IMG/VR virus record: IMGVR_UViG_3300030118_003585
Location: 1-60,507 of that record
DNA: 60,507 nt
Origin: a virus
Direction: 5' to 3' (one strand)
Part shown: positions 46,701 to 57,900 of the stretch, in pieces
How positions within the stretch are numbered: position 1 is the stretch's first letter
How the letters are laid out: the number at the start of each line of letters is the position of its first letter
Notes under the pieces: generated by a model
Database searches by the model: none
Told to the model about the DNA's origin: nothing
What the model saw: only the letters and a program-made list of their open reading frames with translations
Position numbers and translations under genes: made by a program

Positions 46701-47340
46701 AGTAATATCACTAAACACAGCTATAGGCTCTACAGAAGCAACAAATACATTTGTTTTAAGAACTACAGATATTGGAGGTTTAACACACGATTTAACAGTA
46801 AGTTTGGTTTTGGGTACGACAAATTATATTGAAATAAATACTACTTGTGGTGGTACAACTACACCTAGATTTAATTTTTATGATTTATGTTATGGCGGTG
46901 ATCAAGGAGAACAAGGTGATAAAGAACAATATGAGTTTGTACCAAGTGTACCATGTATTGTAGAAATAAGTGGTGCCTGTAGTGGTAATTTTCAAAAATT
47001 TACTTCAAATAACACAGAGAGAACACACAATAGTCCACAAGTAAATCCTGCGCCTGCAGCTGAAATATTCGAGTCAATACAGGTAAGTGGTACAACAATT
47101 TTACAATTAAGTGATTTAGGTAGCGCTCCTAATAATTCTAATAATGAATATAGGTTTTTCTATAGACCAGGTACTGGAACTACAGCAAACGCAAGTAACT
47201 TTAATGTAACAATAAACAGCGTTGTATATACATTGATCGTAGGTGCAAACGGTAGAAGTATATTTACACCTATAAAATTTTATTTAGTACCAGTAGCTAA
47301 TTTAACAACAACACAACATACTAATTCACCATTAAGTTAA
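43765..47340 (+). CDS. Tail nozzle/stabilization protein (1191 aa)
   Basis: A long beta-rich tail protein. Near residue 12 is GKMNKDLDPRLIPPGEYLEA, a common start for the tail nozzle (stabilization) protein of marine podoviruses. The C-terminal 350 residues contain several Thr/Ser/Asn-rich cadherin- or Ig-like repeats (SLDVNITNVAPSAFNNATPS, TGTLTTVNVSGVIKAINGSS) suited to a surface-exposed role. Likely forms the tail tube opening together with the next gene product. Confidence 0.65.
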   Translation: MPDIKNTFVKGKMNKDLDPRLIPPGEYLEAVNAYISKSEKSDAGTVQTISSNTQVANVRGSGVTGTFFPRTDYGSSGNDSFGTAIRFETIGYYVDEENDCVYWFITSYPGIDSGFHRAKLNTHDCGIFKYDLSSGLTTVVLKSVYLNFAKSHPIIHVNKIDDLLFWTDNLNQPRVYNLTSNYLPYSSVNGGNLEDQLSVAKLAPYLAPRFLTPKYILQTNGTVNNSTTVTIDAPPSDLATDLSAGVKFLVRHVAIDDDVKVVSVSGTNNTTLTLNKAITLTKDDQKLTLVTGSMINSTDQSIDNKYIKERFVRFSYRYKFADNTFSTFAPFSQIAFIPALGTLTDDLQKEAYQTTKLNTFVNNVNQLELELILPSNRPFLHYHIKEIEILIKESDDLAVKVLDTIDVSENQNATSGAMFDLRKDVSTITAGAIGSTKLKAYINNINESANADNSLFNNRQTDLYYVYRSEQGFKTLPEAQTLRTFDKVPTKALAQEVSGNRVIYGNFTTGKVLPTIDYVVSSGLKNNDDEFLYGELPRHTLKQNRTYVVGVVLADRYGRQSPVLLAKDSSSSLLHRRASKSDTWPGDCLKITFNDIIAPTNQLYDYGTYDTINPLGWYSYRVVVKQLQQEYYNVYTPGVTIYPSSSTNAGFGYLALYGDNINKIPRNEINQNLDIDLATSNVKLHGIVENKDQTGLQTSEHSIISIGKLKDLGIPQADQDEFFGGTGVTDGDAKNYLFAQMKNDFGELHSVNANNADDNLAVFETAPFESKIDIFYETSTSGLIKDLNTKILSGTSNIPFAASLSATSFAESATENSFLANLVIKDNADNTLSNSSHSLAVTITSIQRSNSPDPGTPFSFTLDNGVYKLKLLTAQQFLGTGKNIFTINFTATTSTGSANFSLDVNITNVAPSAFNNATPSNTSTANISYTPGVTGTLTTVNVSGVIKAINGSSSTSKQTENLTFSKLSGSAKVDVSSAGVISLNTAIGSTEATNTFVLRTTDIGGLTHDLTVSLVLGTTNYIEINTTCGGTTTPRFNFYDLCYGGDQGEQGDKEQYEFVPSVPCIVEISGACSGNFQKFTSNNTERTHNSPQVNPAPAAEIFESIQVSGTTILQLSDLGSAPNNSNNEYRFFYRPGTGTTANASNFNVTINSVVYTLIVGANGRSIFTPIKFYLVPVANLTTTQHTNSPLS

Positions 47341-47345
47341 TAATT

Positions 47346-48686
47346 ATGGCAACAACAATAGACATAGGATATTTTAATTCTTTTTTTATACAAAGTGCTG
47401 CTAGCTCAGATGATTGGCATGTAGAAGAAAGTAGAATAAAAGGTGAGTTTAATGGTGTAAGTGTAGATCTTGGTGTTAGAGCTTATGTAATAGATGAAAC
47501 GTTTTCAGAAGAAACAAGAGGTAATGCAATGATATTTTCTGGTATATATAATAGTAGAACAGGAGTAAATAAAACAAACGAGTTTTCTGTTGCTGAAAAT
47601 ATTACAAAAGCAGTAGACTCTGCAAATGGCACAATACAAAGGTTATATGCTGAAGACACAAACTTATTAATATTACAAGAAGACAAAGTAAGTAAAGCTT
47701 TAATAGACAAAGACGCAATATTTAGTGCAGAAGGCGGTGGTACAGTAACTAGTACTAATGTTGTTATCGGACAAATAGTTCCTTTTCCAGGTAAGTTTGG
47801 TATTAGTCAAAATCCAGAAAGTTTTGCTGCATATGGTGCAGATAAATATTTTGCCGATAGAAACAGAGGTTTAATTATAAAATTAAATAATCAAGGCGTT
47901 ATACCTATATCAGAATTAGGTATGCGTAGTTTTTTTAGAGATGAATTAAAAGATGCTGTAAGAATATCTGGCGGTTATGATGGTTATCATAAAATGTATT
48001 TTGTAACTATAGCACAAAACGATAATACTTATAAAACATTAAGTTATGATGATAGTGTAAAAGGTTGGACATCTTTATATACGTATAATCCTAAGTTTTC
48101 GTTTAGTTTAAACAATAATTATTATAGCATTAGAGCTGATCTTGGTGTTACATCAGATTTTGTAAGAACAAATATATGGAGACATTATGATACTACTAGT
48201 AGTAGTTTTAATCAGTTTTATGGAGTTGCACCAGCCGCAACAACTATAGAATTTTTTGTAAACGCTAATAGTAATAATAAAAATGTATTTAAAAATATTT
48301 GTTATTATGGTACAGATTATTGGTCAGTTGAAACAATTAGAACTAACACAGACTCTTTTAATAGATTTTTAGATAGTGGTTTGTCAATAGCTAACTCTAA
48401 AACAAGCATTGGTAATGCTTATGTAGCTGACTCTGTATTTTATAAAAAAGACAATAAATATTATGCTGACATATATAATAACACAAATATAAAAGAAGGT
48501 GAAATATATGATCCAGCACATTTTGACCCCGCAGGAACAACTAGATTACAAACAGATGTTACAGGTGTAAAAGGTAATTATTTAAAATTAAAATTTAGTA
48601 CTGGAACAAATACAGCAGCGCATGGTGGCGAAGGTCCACAAGAATTATATAGTGTAGATACTAATGTATCTCAGATGTACAATTAA
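47346..48686 (+). CDS. Tail structural protein (446 aa)
   Basis: A 446-residue mainly beta protein with YGADKYFADRNRGLIIKLNN, GMRSFFRDELKDAVRISGGY and TLSYDDSVKGWTSLYTY. These bladed, Gly/Tyr/Asp-rich segments resemble propeller-like or nozzle components of podoviral tails. It starts six bases after the 1191-residue protein and probably forms part of the same assembly. No catalytic motif. Confidence 0.6.
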   Translation: MATTIDIGYFNSFFIQSAASSDDWHVEESRIKGEFNGVSVDLGVRAYVIDETFSEETRGNAMIFSGIYNSRTGVNKTNEFSVAENITKAVDSANGTIQRLYAEDTNLLILQEDKVSKALIDKDAIFSAEGGGTVTSTNVVIGQIVPFPGKFGISQNPESFAAYGADKYFADRNRGLIIKLNNQGVIPISELGMRSFFRDELKDAVRISGGYDGYHKMYFVTIAQNDNTYKTLSYDDSVKGWTSLYTYNPKFSFSLNNNYYSIRADLGVTSDFVRTNIWRHYDTTSSSFNQFYGVAPAATTIEFFVNANSNNKNVFKNICYYGTDYWSVETIRTNTDSFNRFLDSGLSIANSKTSIGNAYVADSVFYKKDNKYYADIYNNTNIKEGEIYDPAHFDPAGTTRLQTDVTGVKGNYLKLKFSTGTNTAAHGGEGPQELYSVDTNVSQMYN

Positions 48687-48701
48687 AAAAATTTAAATTA
48701 T

Positions 48702-49103
48702 ATGCAATTTAATATAAGGAAGCTAGAAGTATCTGATCTTGATACTTTAAAAGCTTGGTGGGCAGCATATCCAGACTGGGGTGCACCACCTGTAGATATG
48801 TTACCAGGTAATGGTACAACAGGTTTTATAGTAGAACACAAACAAACACCTGTAGTTGCAGGTTTTATTTATTTTACTAACGCTAAAGTTTCTTGGTTAG
48901 AGTGGATTATATCTAATCCAACTTTTAAAAATAAAAAAGAAGCTATATTTTTATTAATAAATACAATAGAAAAAGTGTTAAAAGAAAAACAAACAAAGTA
49001 TGTGTTTTCTATATGTAGAAATAAAAATTTAAAAAAATATTTTAAAGAATTAGGTTACCATGTAGATGATAAACCTTCTTATGAAATTATAAAAACAATA
49101 TAA
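48702..49103 (+). CDS. GNAT-like acetyltransferase (133 aa)
   Basis: A 133-residue protein with the GNAT pattern: FNIRKLEVSDLDTLKAWWAA, GFIVEHKQTPVVAGFIYFTN, and a WLEWIISNPTFKNKKEAIFL segment followed by a YVFSICRNKNLKKYFKELGY end (motif B region). The usual Q/R-x-x-G-x-G/A acetyl-CoA motif is not obvious, so activity is uncertain. Such genes are inserted among structural genes in several marine phages; it may modify virion or host proteins. Confidence 0.6.
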   Translation: MQFNIRKLEVSDLDTLKAWWAAYPDWGAPPVDMLPGNGTTGFIVEHKQTPVVAGFIYFTNAKVSWLEWIISNPTFKNKKEAIFLLINTIEKVLKEKQTKYVFSICRNKNLKKYFKELGYHVDDKPSYEIIKTI

Positions 49104-49106
49104 GAT

Positions 49107-49883
49107 ATGGCAGGAGCAACAGCAATAGCAGCAGGTTTTGGCGCTGCAACAAATATATTTGCGGCAGGTTCTTCAGCATCAGCTGCAAGAAGAGCTAGAG
49201 CCGACGCTAGATATAGACAAAATCAAATAAGAGCATTAGAAAACAATAGACAAGACATAATTGATCCTTTTGCTAGTATACAAGATTTAAGTGGTATGAT
49301 AGATAACCCATTTGATAATTTACAAGTTGGTACAAGAGCCGCAGAGTTTCAAGCTTCAGAAACAGATTTAGCTTTGAGCACAGCGTTAGACACTTCAACT
49401 ACATTAGGTTTTGCGTCTGGTGGCGCTACAGCAATATCTAGAGAAGCTGCTAGAAGTAAATTAGGCATAGCTGCAAATATTGAACAACAAGAGTTACAAA
49501 ATGAAAGATTAAGAGCACAAGGAGCTTTTGAAGCAAATAGATTAAGGCTTGGTGAATTAGCAAGAGTACAAGGTGCTAGAGCACAAGGTGCAATGTTCAT
49601 GTTTAACACACAAGAACAAAGAGATATGCAAAGGTTAAATAGGTTAGCTGGTTTTCAACAACAAGCACAACAAAACGCCATGAGCGGTCAAGCCGGTGTG
49701 TTTTCTGCACTAGGATCACTTGGTGGCGCTGCGTTAAGTTTTGCAGCTAATTATCAAGCACCACAAACAAACACAGGTACAGGGTTTGATTTTCAACCGA
49801 CATTAACTTCTACACCACAAATAAACATACCACAAACAAACCTTGGTTTAATGAACCCTAGTTATAATAATCCATTAACTTAA
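49107..49883 (+). CDS. Internal virion protein, Ala-rich (258 aa)
   Basis: An Ala/Gln-rich, mostly helical protein: an N-terminal hydrophobic segment (MAGATAIAAGFGAATNIFAA) followed by a long coiled-coil/helix region. It resembles podoviral internal (ejection) proteins such as T7 gp14: small, with a hydrophobic N-terminus and helical body. It is the first of three genes (258, 669, 2195 aa) that form the likely ejection set. Confidence 0.65.
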   Translation: MAGATAIAAGFGAATNIFAAGSSASAARRARADARYRQNQIRALENNRQDIIDPFASIQDLSGMIDNPFDNLQVGTRAAEFQASETDLALSTALDTSTTLGFASGGATAISREAARSKLGIAANIEQQELQNERLRAQGAFEANRLRLGELARVQGARAQGAMFMFNTQEQRDMQRLNRLAGFQQQAQQNAMSGQAGVFSALGSLGGAALSFAANYQAPQTNTGTGFDFQPTLTSTPQINIPQTNLGLMNPSYNNPLT

Positions 49884-49889
49884 TAAATT

Positions 49890-51899
49890 ATGGGAGCATA
49901 CGATAATCCACAAATATTACAAACACCTAATTACGGTGAAATTTACAACAGAAGTTTTTGGAACAGCTATAACTCTTTAGCACAAGTATTTGCTAGAATA
50001 GAAGAAAGAGATAGAAGAGCTGTAGCAGAAAAAAGACAAACAACAAATGATATTATAAATTTTAGAAACTCTATTAATAATATTAGAGCAGGCGATGCAA
50101 CTTTGCAGTTACAAACTACAGCTATGGGTTTAGTAGACGGTTTAAATACATGTTTAACTAGTAATAGTACAACTGCAGAACAAAAAGAAGCTTGTAGATT
50201 AGACGCAAACAAAAAAGTAAATCTGTTAGATGCTGTTGGAAAAACTATAGGTGCTAAAAATAAAGAACTAAAAAATGTAATATTAAGTGGTTATCAACGT
50301 AATCCTGATTTAATAGGTCTAGGTCAAGCATATGAAAATGGCGCGTTTAGATTTAAATTTAATGGTGATGATCTTGAAATATACTTTCAAACACGTAATG
50401 AAGATGGTGCATTAGTAAATAGAGCAGTAGATACGCAATGGCTTGCAGATGCTGCTAATTATGATTTTAATGACATGTATAATACTAATGAACTTAATGA
50501 AAAATTAGAAAGTTTATTAAGAAGTAAAATAATACAAACAACTGAAGGTGTAACAACAGATATGGGAAGTACATCAGTTATAGTAGAAAAATGGAAAGAT
50601 GGTTATGATGATATAAATACTAGAAAAAATGGTTTAGTAAATAATTCAAATCTAAACAACTTAGATGATTTACAAATAGGATCAATTTATGTTGATTATT
50701 TATTAAAAAACAAATTAATATCAAAAGATGATAAAGGTGTTATTAATGATGAAAAATTAATAAACATTATAAGAGCAAAAAACTTAGATAAAAGCGTTGA
50801 AGAAGATTTAATTAAAAATATTTCTAATGGTTTTGTAGAAACTATAATTAGTGACAAAAATGGTAACGCTGTAAATACAGCTCAAGTTTTAGGCACATAT
50901 GTAAAACAAAAATTAATAGATGATGCTATCGATAAAGTACAATTACAAACTTTACCTAGAAGTAATATAGTTGATAGTAGGACTACTAGTATAACAGCGC
51001 TTGAAAGAAGAAGCAACGAACTTATTAATAAAATTGAAGGACGTACAGAACAACAAAACTTAGATGATTTAACACAATATTATTTAAATGAAGGATTTAC
51101 TGTTAATACAGATCCTAAAAATCCAGGATTTTTAATAGTAAGCGCTAGCGAAGAAGTAAATGGTAAGGTCGTTTCAGTACCAAAGGATACAATAAATATT
51201 TCAGATGCAGCAGGTATCAACGAAACTTTAGCTACTGTTGTTTACGGTGATAAAGGTGCTAGTGATTATTTTAGAAATATACAAGCTGAAGAAAGAAGAA
51301 GACTAAGTTCTGTAATGGTAAATCAAACACAAGAAGTACAACGACAACAAGAAGTACAACAATTACCTGAGCTTGATAGATTATCACTTGCTGATGCAGA
51401 GTTAGAGTTACAAGAAAACATATCTATTATAAATCAAATTGATAATTATGATAAAAACAATATTGAGCCTGGACAATTTGGTATAAATGCTAATAGACAA
51501 GATATAGTAGAATTATCTAGCTTTTTACCTGCAGATATTATTGATCCTAATCTTGATAAAACATTTATTAATGTTAACAAAATAAGAAATTATAAAAATA
51601 AATTAATTGAAAGGAATAAACAATTACAACAAGTTGTAAGTAAAAGAAAAGTTTCAGATATAGATATACAAAACGACATTGATAATAAAACATCACAGAT
51701 AAACGATTTAAAATCTATAACAGAAAGTGAACAGTTTAAAACTTCTAGTTTTTATAATTACCAAGGTAAAAGAGTTAGAGGATCACGTATTTTACAAGTT
51801 ATAAAACAACTTGAAAACGATATAAAAGATTTACAACAAAGACAAGGCGCTCGTTTAACAAGAGGTGAAAACAACGCTAATCAAGAATTTAACATATAA
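49890..51899 (+). CDS. Internal/ejection-type virion protein (669 aa)
   Basis: A 669-residue helical protein with long Asn/Gln/Lys-rich coiled coils, notably VMVNQTQEVQRQQEVQQLPE and LEAEL-type segments. No enzymatic motif is seen. By order it corresponds to the second podoviral internal core protein (T7 gp15-like), which bridges the periplasm during DNA ejection. Its 3' end is two bases from the following giant gene. Confidence 0.6.
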   Translation: MGAYDNPQILQTPNYGEIYNRSFWNSYNSLAQVFARIEERDRRAVAEKRQTTNDIINFRNSINNIRAGDATLQLQTTAMGLVDGLNTCLTSNSTTAEQKEACRLDANKKVNLLDAVGKTIGAKNKELKNVILSGYQRNPDLIGLGQAYENGAFRFKFNGDDLEIYFQTRNEDGALVNRAVDTQWLADAANYDFNDMYNTNELNEKLESLLRSKIIQTTEGVTTDMGSTSVIVEKWKDGYDDINTRKNGLVNNSNLNNLDDLQIGSIYVDYLLKNKLISKDDKGVINDEKLINIIRAKNLDKSVEEDLIKNISNGFVETIISDKNGNAVNTAQVLGTYVKQKLIDDAIDKVQLQTLPRSNIVDSRTTSITALERRSNELINKIEGRTEQQNLDDLTQYYLNEGFTVNTDPKNPGFLIVSASEEVNGKVVSVPKDTINISDAAGINETLATVVYGDKGASDYFRNIQAEERRRLSSVMVNQTQEVQRQQEVQQLPELDRLSLADAELELQENISIINQIDNYDKNNIEPGQFGINANRQDIVELSSFLPADIIDPNLDKTFINVNKIRNYKNKLIERNKQLQQVVSKRKVSDIDIQNDIDNKTSQINDLKSITESEQFKTSSFYNYQGKRVRGSRILQVIKQLENDIKDLQQRQGARLTRGENNANQEFNI

Positions 51900-51901
51900 T
51901 T

Positions 51902-54900
51902 ATGAATGAATTTTATCTAGTCAATGGGCAACTTTATGAAGTGTCGCCCGGTGGCAAAGAAGCATTTTTACAAAAATTTCCAAATGCTGTATTACAAGAA
52001 CAACAAGAACAAGTAAAGACAGCAGGAGTCGGCATGGGTGCGGCTGCTCCCACAGAGCTAGCACCCAATATGGTATCAAACTTGGACGCTGGTTTATCGG
52101 TATATCAAGAACCTGAGCTTGGTGTTTTTGAGTCAATAAAAAATTCATTTTCTAACTTTGGTAGAGACATTGTAAAAATAGGTGAGTTTTACACAGGTGA
52201 GTCTGCGGCCATGGATCTTGCAAGCGCAGCTTTATTTGATGAAGTTTTTGGTGAACAAGCTGTATTAAACTTAGATGAAAAATATGGCAAAGACAGTTGG
52301 CTAACTCAAGGTATAGGTTTAGATGAAATATTAGATGCAATACCAAGGTATAGAGAACAAGAAGCTTTACGTAAGCCAACAATAGCAATTACAGACGCTA
52401 TTAGCGAAGGTGATGTAGGTGGTGTTTTAGCAGGTGTTGTAAACTCTGTTGTAAACGCAGCAGGTTCTATAGCTTATGGTATATCAACTTTAGGTGCAGG
52501 TTATGCTTTTGATTTTATGGCTGAAAATTACATAAACTATAATCAAGCAAGAGCAGACAGATTAGGTACGAGTTTAGAAGAGCTTATTGTTGAAGAAAAA
52601 GATGCAACATGGGCACCTGCATTATTAGGTGTTAGCCAAGCTTTGTTAGAGCGTATAGGTATTGGCAAAATGACTGGCTTATTATTAAGAAGTACAGGCA
52701 AAAGTGTTTTTAGGGATCGTATAATGGACGTTTTAAATACTGGTGTAACAGAAGCTATAACTGAGTGGGGACAATACGGTATAAAAGAAGGTAATAAAGT
52801 ATTAGGTGAAACTGAAGACGGCTTAGAAGCTAGTAAAACAGCTATATACAGAATGTTTACAGAACAAGAGTCATTAGAAAGTGTATTACAAGGATTTTTA
52901 GGCGGTGGCGGTATAAAAGGTGGTAGATATGCTTTAAAATCATCTAATGCCGTTAGAACTAAAGAAGAGGCAAACGAAATAGACAGAAATATTAGTGCTT
53001 TAGTTAAAAATAAAAAAGTACTTGAAAACACAAATGATGAAAATACTATAGCAATAGCAGAACAAAACATAGAAACAGCAAAACAAAATATTGCAGGTTT
53101 AGTACAAAGATCAAATGACAGAATTAAAAATTTAAGCGAAGAAGAACAAAAAAAAGTAGCAGAAATAAATGATCAAGCTGTAAAACAAGTTGAAAAAATA
53201 AACGAATTACAAGATAAGTTTAAAGCTAAAAAAATAACTAAATCAGCATACGAAATTGGTCTTGACAATGCTAAATCAGAATTTAAAAATAATTTACTTA
53301 AAATTAGAGGAGTTTTACTTAAAAACCAAACAGCTAAAGGTAAAGTTAGTTCTAGTATAAGGTTTGGTAAAGCTTGGGCTAAAGCATTAAATATACCAAC
53401 TACGACAGCAAAAACTAACAAAGAGTTTGCAGAACTACTTAACTTAGATGAAAAACAAGCCGCTAATATAGGCGGCGTTTACAGAAACGGACAAGCCGTT
53501 TTTAATCCAACAAGCGCATCAAACACATTTCAAATAAACATAGGCGCACACGAAATTTTACACCCAATACTTAATTCACAAATAGGCGATGCAGTACAGC
53601 AGTCTAAATTTGTTAAAGGTTTTAAAAAGCGTTTAACAACTAGGCAAAAAGCTGAGATGGATCGTATTATGGAAAGTAGAGGTTATGGTATAGACAGTGG
53701 TAAATATGATACAGAATATTTAACTGTTTTTTCTGATGCTGTAGCTAATAAGCAATTACCATTAGACAAAACATTAACAGAGCGTATAGTAGATTACATT
53801 AAAAAGTTCTTTAAAATGTATGACATGGAAATAGGTTTTGATAACGCAGATCAAGTTTTTAATTTTATAAATGAGTTTAATAAAAGCTCAGAAAGTGGTG
53901 AAGTGTCTGCTAACTTATTAGATGCTATTGATACATATAAACTACAAAAAGAATTAAATCAAGATAATTTACAATTAAGTAAAGATGATAGTTCAAACGT
54001 TGGTGATTATGAAACTAAAATAAGTAACTTAAATAAAAAAGTAGACAACATAATACCAAGAGCAAAAAACAAAAAAAGCGGTAAGTTTGAATATATTATA
54101 AGCCAAAACGATTATAACACAGAGTACGTGTCTGATGTATATGAAGCGTTAGTTAATGGTAATATGATTGATGCTTTATTAACTAAAGGTAAGTTTTTTA
54201 AAACAAAACAAGAAAGAGCACAGTTTTTACAAGAAATAAAAACAGAGGACAGAAATAACTTAACAGATATAATATTTAAGTTTAACCCAGAAAAAAACAA
54301 TAGTTTAATAGGTTGGATAAACTCACAGTTAAGGTTTACTAGATTAGAATCATATAAAGATCAAACAAACAAAGACATGACAACTTCATTAGATATTGAA
54401 GCGGGTGAGATCGGTGCTGTTAGAGAAATATCAACCACAGAAGATTATGATTTGTTTGAAAACGAGCTTATATATTCTGCTAAAACTTCTGAAAAAACAA
54501 ATAAAGACATTAAAATAGATTTATCACAAACATTTGGTATACAAGATAAAATAACAAAAAACACAAAAAGTTTTTTAGAAAGTCCTGAAAGCAAAAATGT
54601 TAAAGATCTAACCTTTGCTAATACTCCTATAGATATTGCTGTAAACGAAATAAGCGAAATAACTGGCGTGCCTGTTAAAAAAATAGTTGATTTAGGTGTT
54701 AACTTGTCAACTAGTCAATATATTTCTGGTAGAGATTTTATATATGATTTTATAGAGGATATTGCACAAATATTACCTTTAAGAAATTATGTAAGTAAAT
54801 TCAAAGATCAACCTGCTCCTGATGATTTACTTGGTAGTTCTATATTATTACCAAAAAAATTAATAAACGATGAAAAGTTTGGTTTACACTTATATAGCGT

Positions 54901-57900
54901 AAAAGGTCCAGAGGTTAGCATGAAAGGTAGAGATCCTAATATTATAACAAGATTTTTACCTGAAAACCATTTAACGATGGTTAACGGTGAAATAAGGTTA
55001 TCACCAGAATTTAAAAAACAATTTACTAGACTTATTGGTTTAGATGAAAATGGTAATCCTTTACCAAGAGACGCAAAAGGTGATAATTTTAGTGGTAGAA
55101 GTCCCGAAGCGCAAAGAGTAAAATCTTTATTAAACTTTTTATCAAGGGTAATTAGTAATACAGCTATAAGGCAAAATATTTTAAATAGTGGTATTGATCC
55201 TGCAACCGCACAAAGTTTGGCAACTAGGATAGCTGCAGGTAAAGGTCCATTACAGTTAAGTCAAGCTGAAGATTATGGTAACATAAAATTAAATGAGTTG
55301 ATCAAAATGTACAACGAACAACAAGACTTTTCAAGGTTTGCTGTTGTAACATTTAATAAAGATGAGCTTAGAGAATTTGCAAAAGAAACACTTAACATAG
55401 ATATAGACAAACGAGATGTTTACAGAACTTTTGTAAAAGGTAAAACTACTATTGATGATAAAGTAGCTACAGGTTATTTTTATAATCAGTTAATGGAAAC
55501 AAGAAAATATCAAAAAGATTTTTTAAGCTTTTTACCTGATATATTTAAAGACAATAAAAACTTAGCGTTGTCTATAGCAGGTTTTAACGGTATAAATACA
55601 CTACATAACGATACACAACAGTTATATAATTCTACTGATATAGTATTATTAGATGGTGATTTAAATGTTATTAGAGATAAAAGGATAGAAAATTTAGTTG
55701 AAAAAGATGGAACTTTAAAAAAAGGTATATCAATTAAAAAACTAAAAGCTAACAATATTTTAAAAGAAAGCGATTTAGAAATAATTGATGATTTAAATAA
55801 CTATTTGAAAAAACAAAAAAATACTAAAAACATACCTTTATTAATTAAGTTAAAAACAGTATTAAATGATCCTACTATAAAGCTAGACACAAAAGAGCAA
55901 CAAATAAAATTATTTAAAGATCAAAATATTAATAGAGTTATAATGTATAACTTATTAAATCAATATAAAATGGCTTATATAAAAGCCGGTAATACAGAAC
56001 AAGAAAGAAAAAATAGATTTTTGTTTATTGCAAAAACTTTAAAATTTGATACTACCAGTATTGATGGTGTTGGCTCGTTAGGTTCATTAGATTTTACAGT
56101 AATAGATCCTAATGACGATGTATCTTTAGAAAATTATGATACAGTTGGTACTATAAGTAAAAATTTGCTACATAACATGTTTTTAGGCCAAATGCCAATA
56201 TTTGAACCTGGTGATTTAAAAGCTGGTTTTGTGCCGCAAAGTATGTTATCTGTAGCACCTAATATTAGTGCGCAAGAAAAAATAGATATAGTTAAAAGAA
56301 ATACACAAGATAAAAACCAATATAGCCAAGCAGAAGACTCTAAAAATAAAAAGGTAGAACCTATTAATAAATTTGATTTACCTGCTTTAACTAGGCAAAT
56401 GCAAGATATATTATCTCGTAAGGATAAAAGATATAAGCCTGGTGAAGACTTAGATGAAGCAACAGCTAAAAACTTAGCTAATGACAGGAAAAAAAGCTTT
56501 AGTATTATAGCACCAGAAGCAGATGACTTTGTTGGTTTATTATATAGATTTTTAGGCAAAGGTAAACAAGGAGATAAAGATTTACAGTTTTTCCAACAAC
56601 ATCTTTTATTTCCTTTTGAAAGAGCTATGTATAAGCTAAATCAAGCAAGAGTTGGTACTAGCAGAAAATATACTACGTTAAATAAAGAATATAAAGATGT
56701 AAGGTCAAGATTAAATAAACCTATTGGTATTAAAGAATTTACAGTTGATCAAGCGTTAAGAGTTCATATGTATATTAACAACTCTGGTGGTATACCAGAC
56801 TTCCAAAAATTAGTAGGTGATAGTATTAGTTTAGATAATATAAGGGCTTTACATCTTGCTGTTTTAAGAGACAAAAGGTTAAAATCTTATGCAAAAAATT
56901 TAGGTCAGTTAACTAAAACACAAGCTTTTTATCTTCCGCCTGATGGTAACACTTGGCTTGTAGATAATATAGATTCAGATGTTAATAGAAGTATTGAAAA
57001 TTTAAGAAGGGCAGATTTTTTACAAACATTTAATAAAAATAAAGCTGAAATATTTGATAAACAAAATTATAATAGAATAGAAGCAACTTATGGCAAAAAG
57101 TTTGTTAATGCGTTAAGAAATATATTAACTCGTATGGAAACAGGTTCGTCTTTTGAACAAACAACAAATTATGAGTTAAAAAATATTTTAGACTGGATGC
57201 GACAGTCTGTTGCTGTAACAATGTTTTTAAATACAAGATCTGCTGTGTTACAAACAATATCTATGGTAAACTTTATAAATTGGGGTGATAACAATGTTTT
57301 TAAACAAAGACCGTTTAGTCCTCAATGGAATAAAGATTTTATATATTTATTAAATTCTGACTTTTTAACAGAAAGACGAGAAGGTTTAAGAGCAGATATA
57401 TTAGAACAAGATATTGCAGAAATAGCTGCTGATACTCGTACTGGTTGGCGAGGTAAAATGAAACAATTGCATTTTAAATTATTACAAAAAGGTTTTATTT
57501 TTACTAAATACGGTGATAGTTTAGCTATTGCAACTGGTGGTGCTAGTTTTTATAGAAATAGGATTAATACTTATTTAAAACAAGGCAAAAGCCAAAACGA
57601 CGCAGAAAGACAAGCTTTTTTAGATTTTCAGCAAATAGCTAATGAGTCGCAACAGTCAGCTAGACCAGATCGTTTATCAGCACAACAAACAAATGAAGTT
57701 GGTAGAATATTTTTAGCTTTTGCAAATACACCAATGCAGTATAGTAGATTAGTAGTAAAAGCAGCTAAAGATTTAATAGCAGGTAGAGGTGATAAAAAAA
57801 CAAATATTAGTAAAATGATATATTATGGTGCTGTACAAAGTATAATATTTAATTCCTTGCAACAAGCTTTGTTTAAATCATTTTTAGAAGATGAAGAAGA

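Noticed and set aside
52543-53070. 175-codon minus-strand frame within the giant ejection protein gene
   Set aside because: Antisense to a well-supported gene with hydrophobic, Ser/Leu-rich composition typical of reverse-strand reads of Lys/Glu-rich coding DNA.
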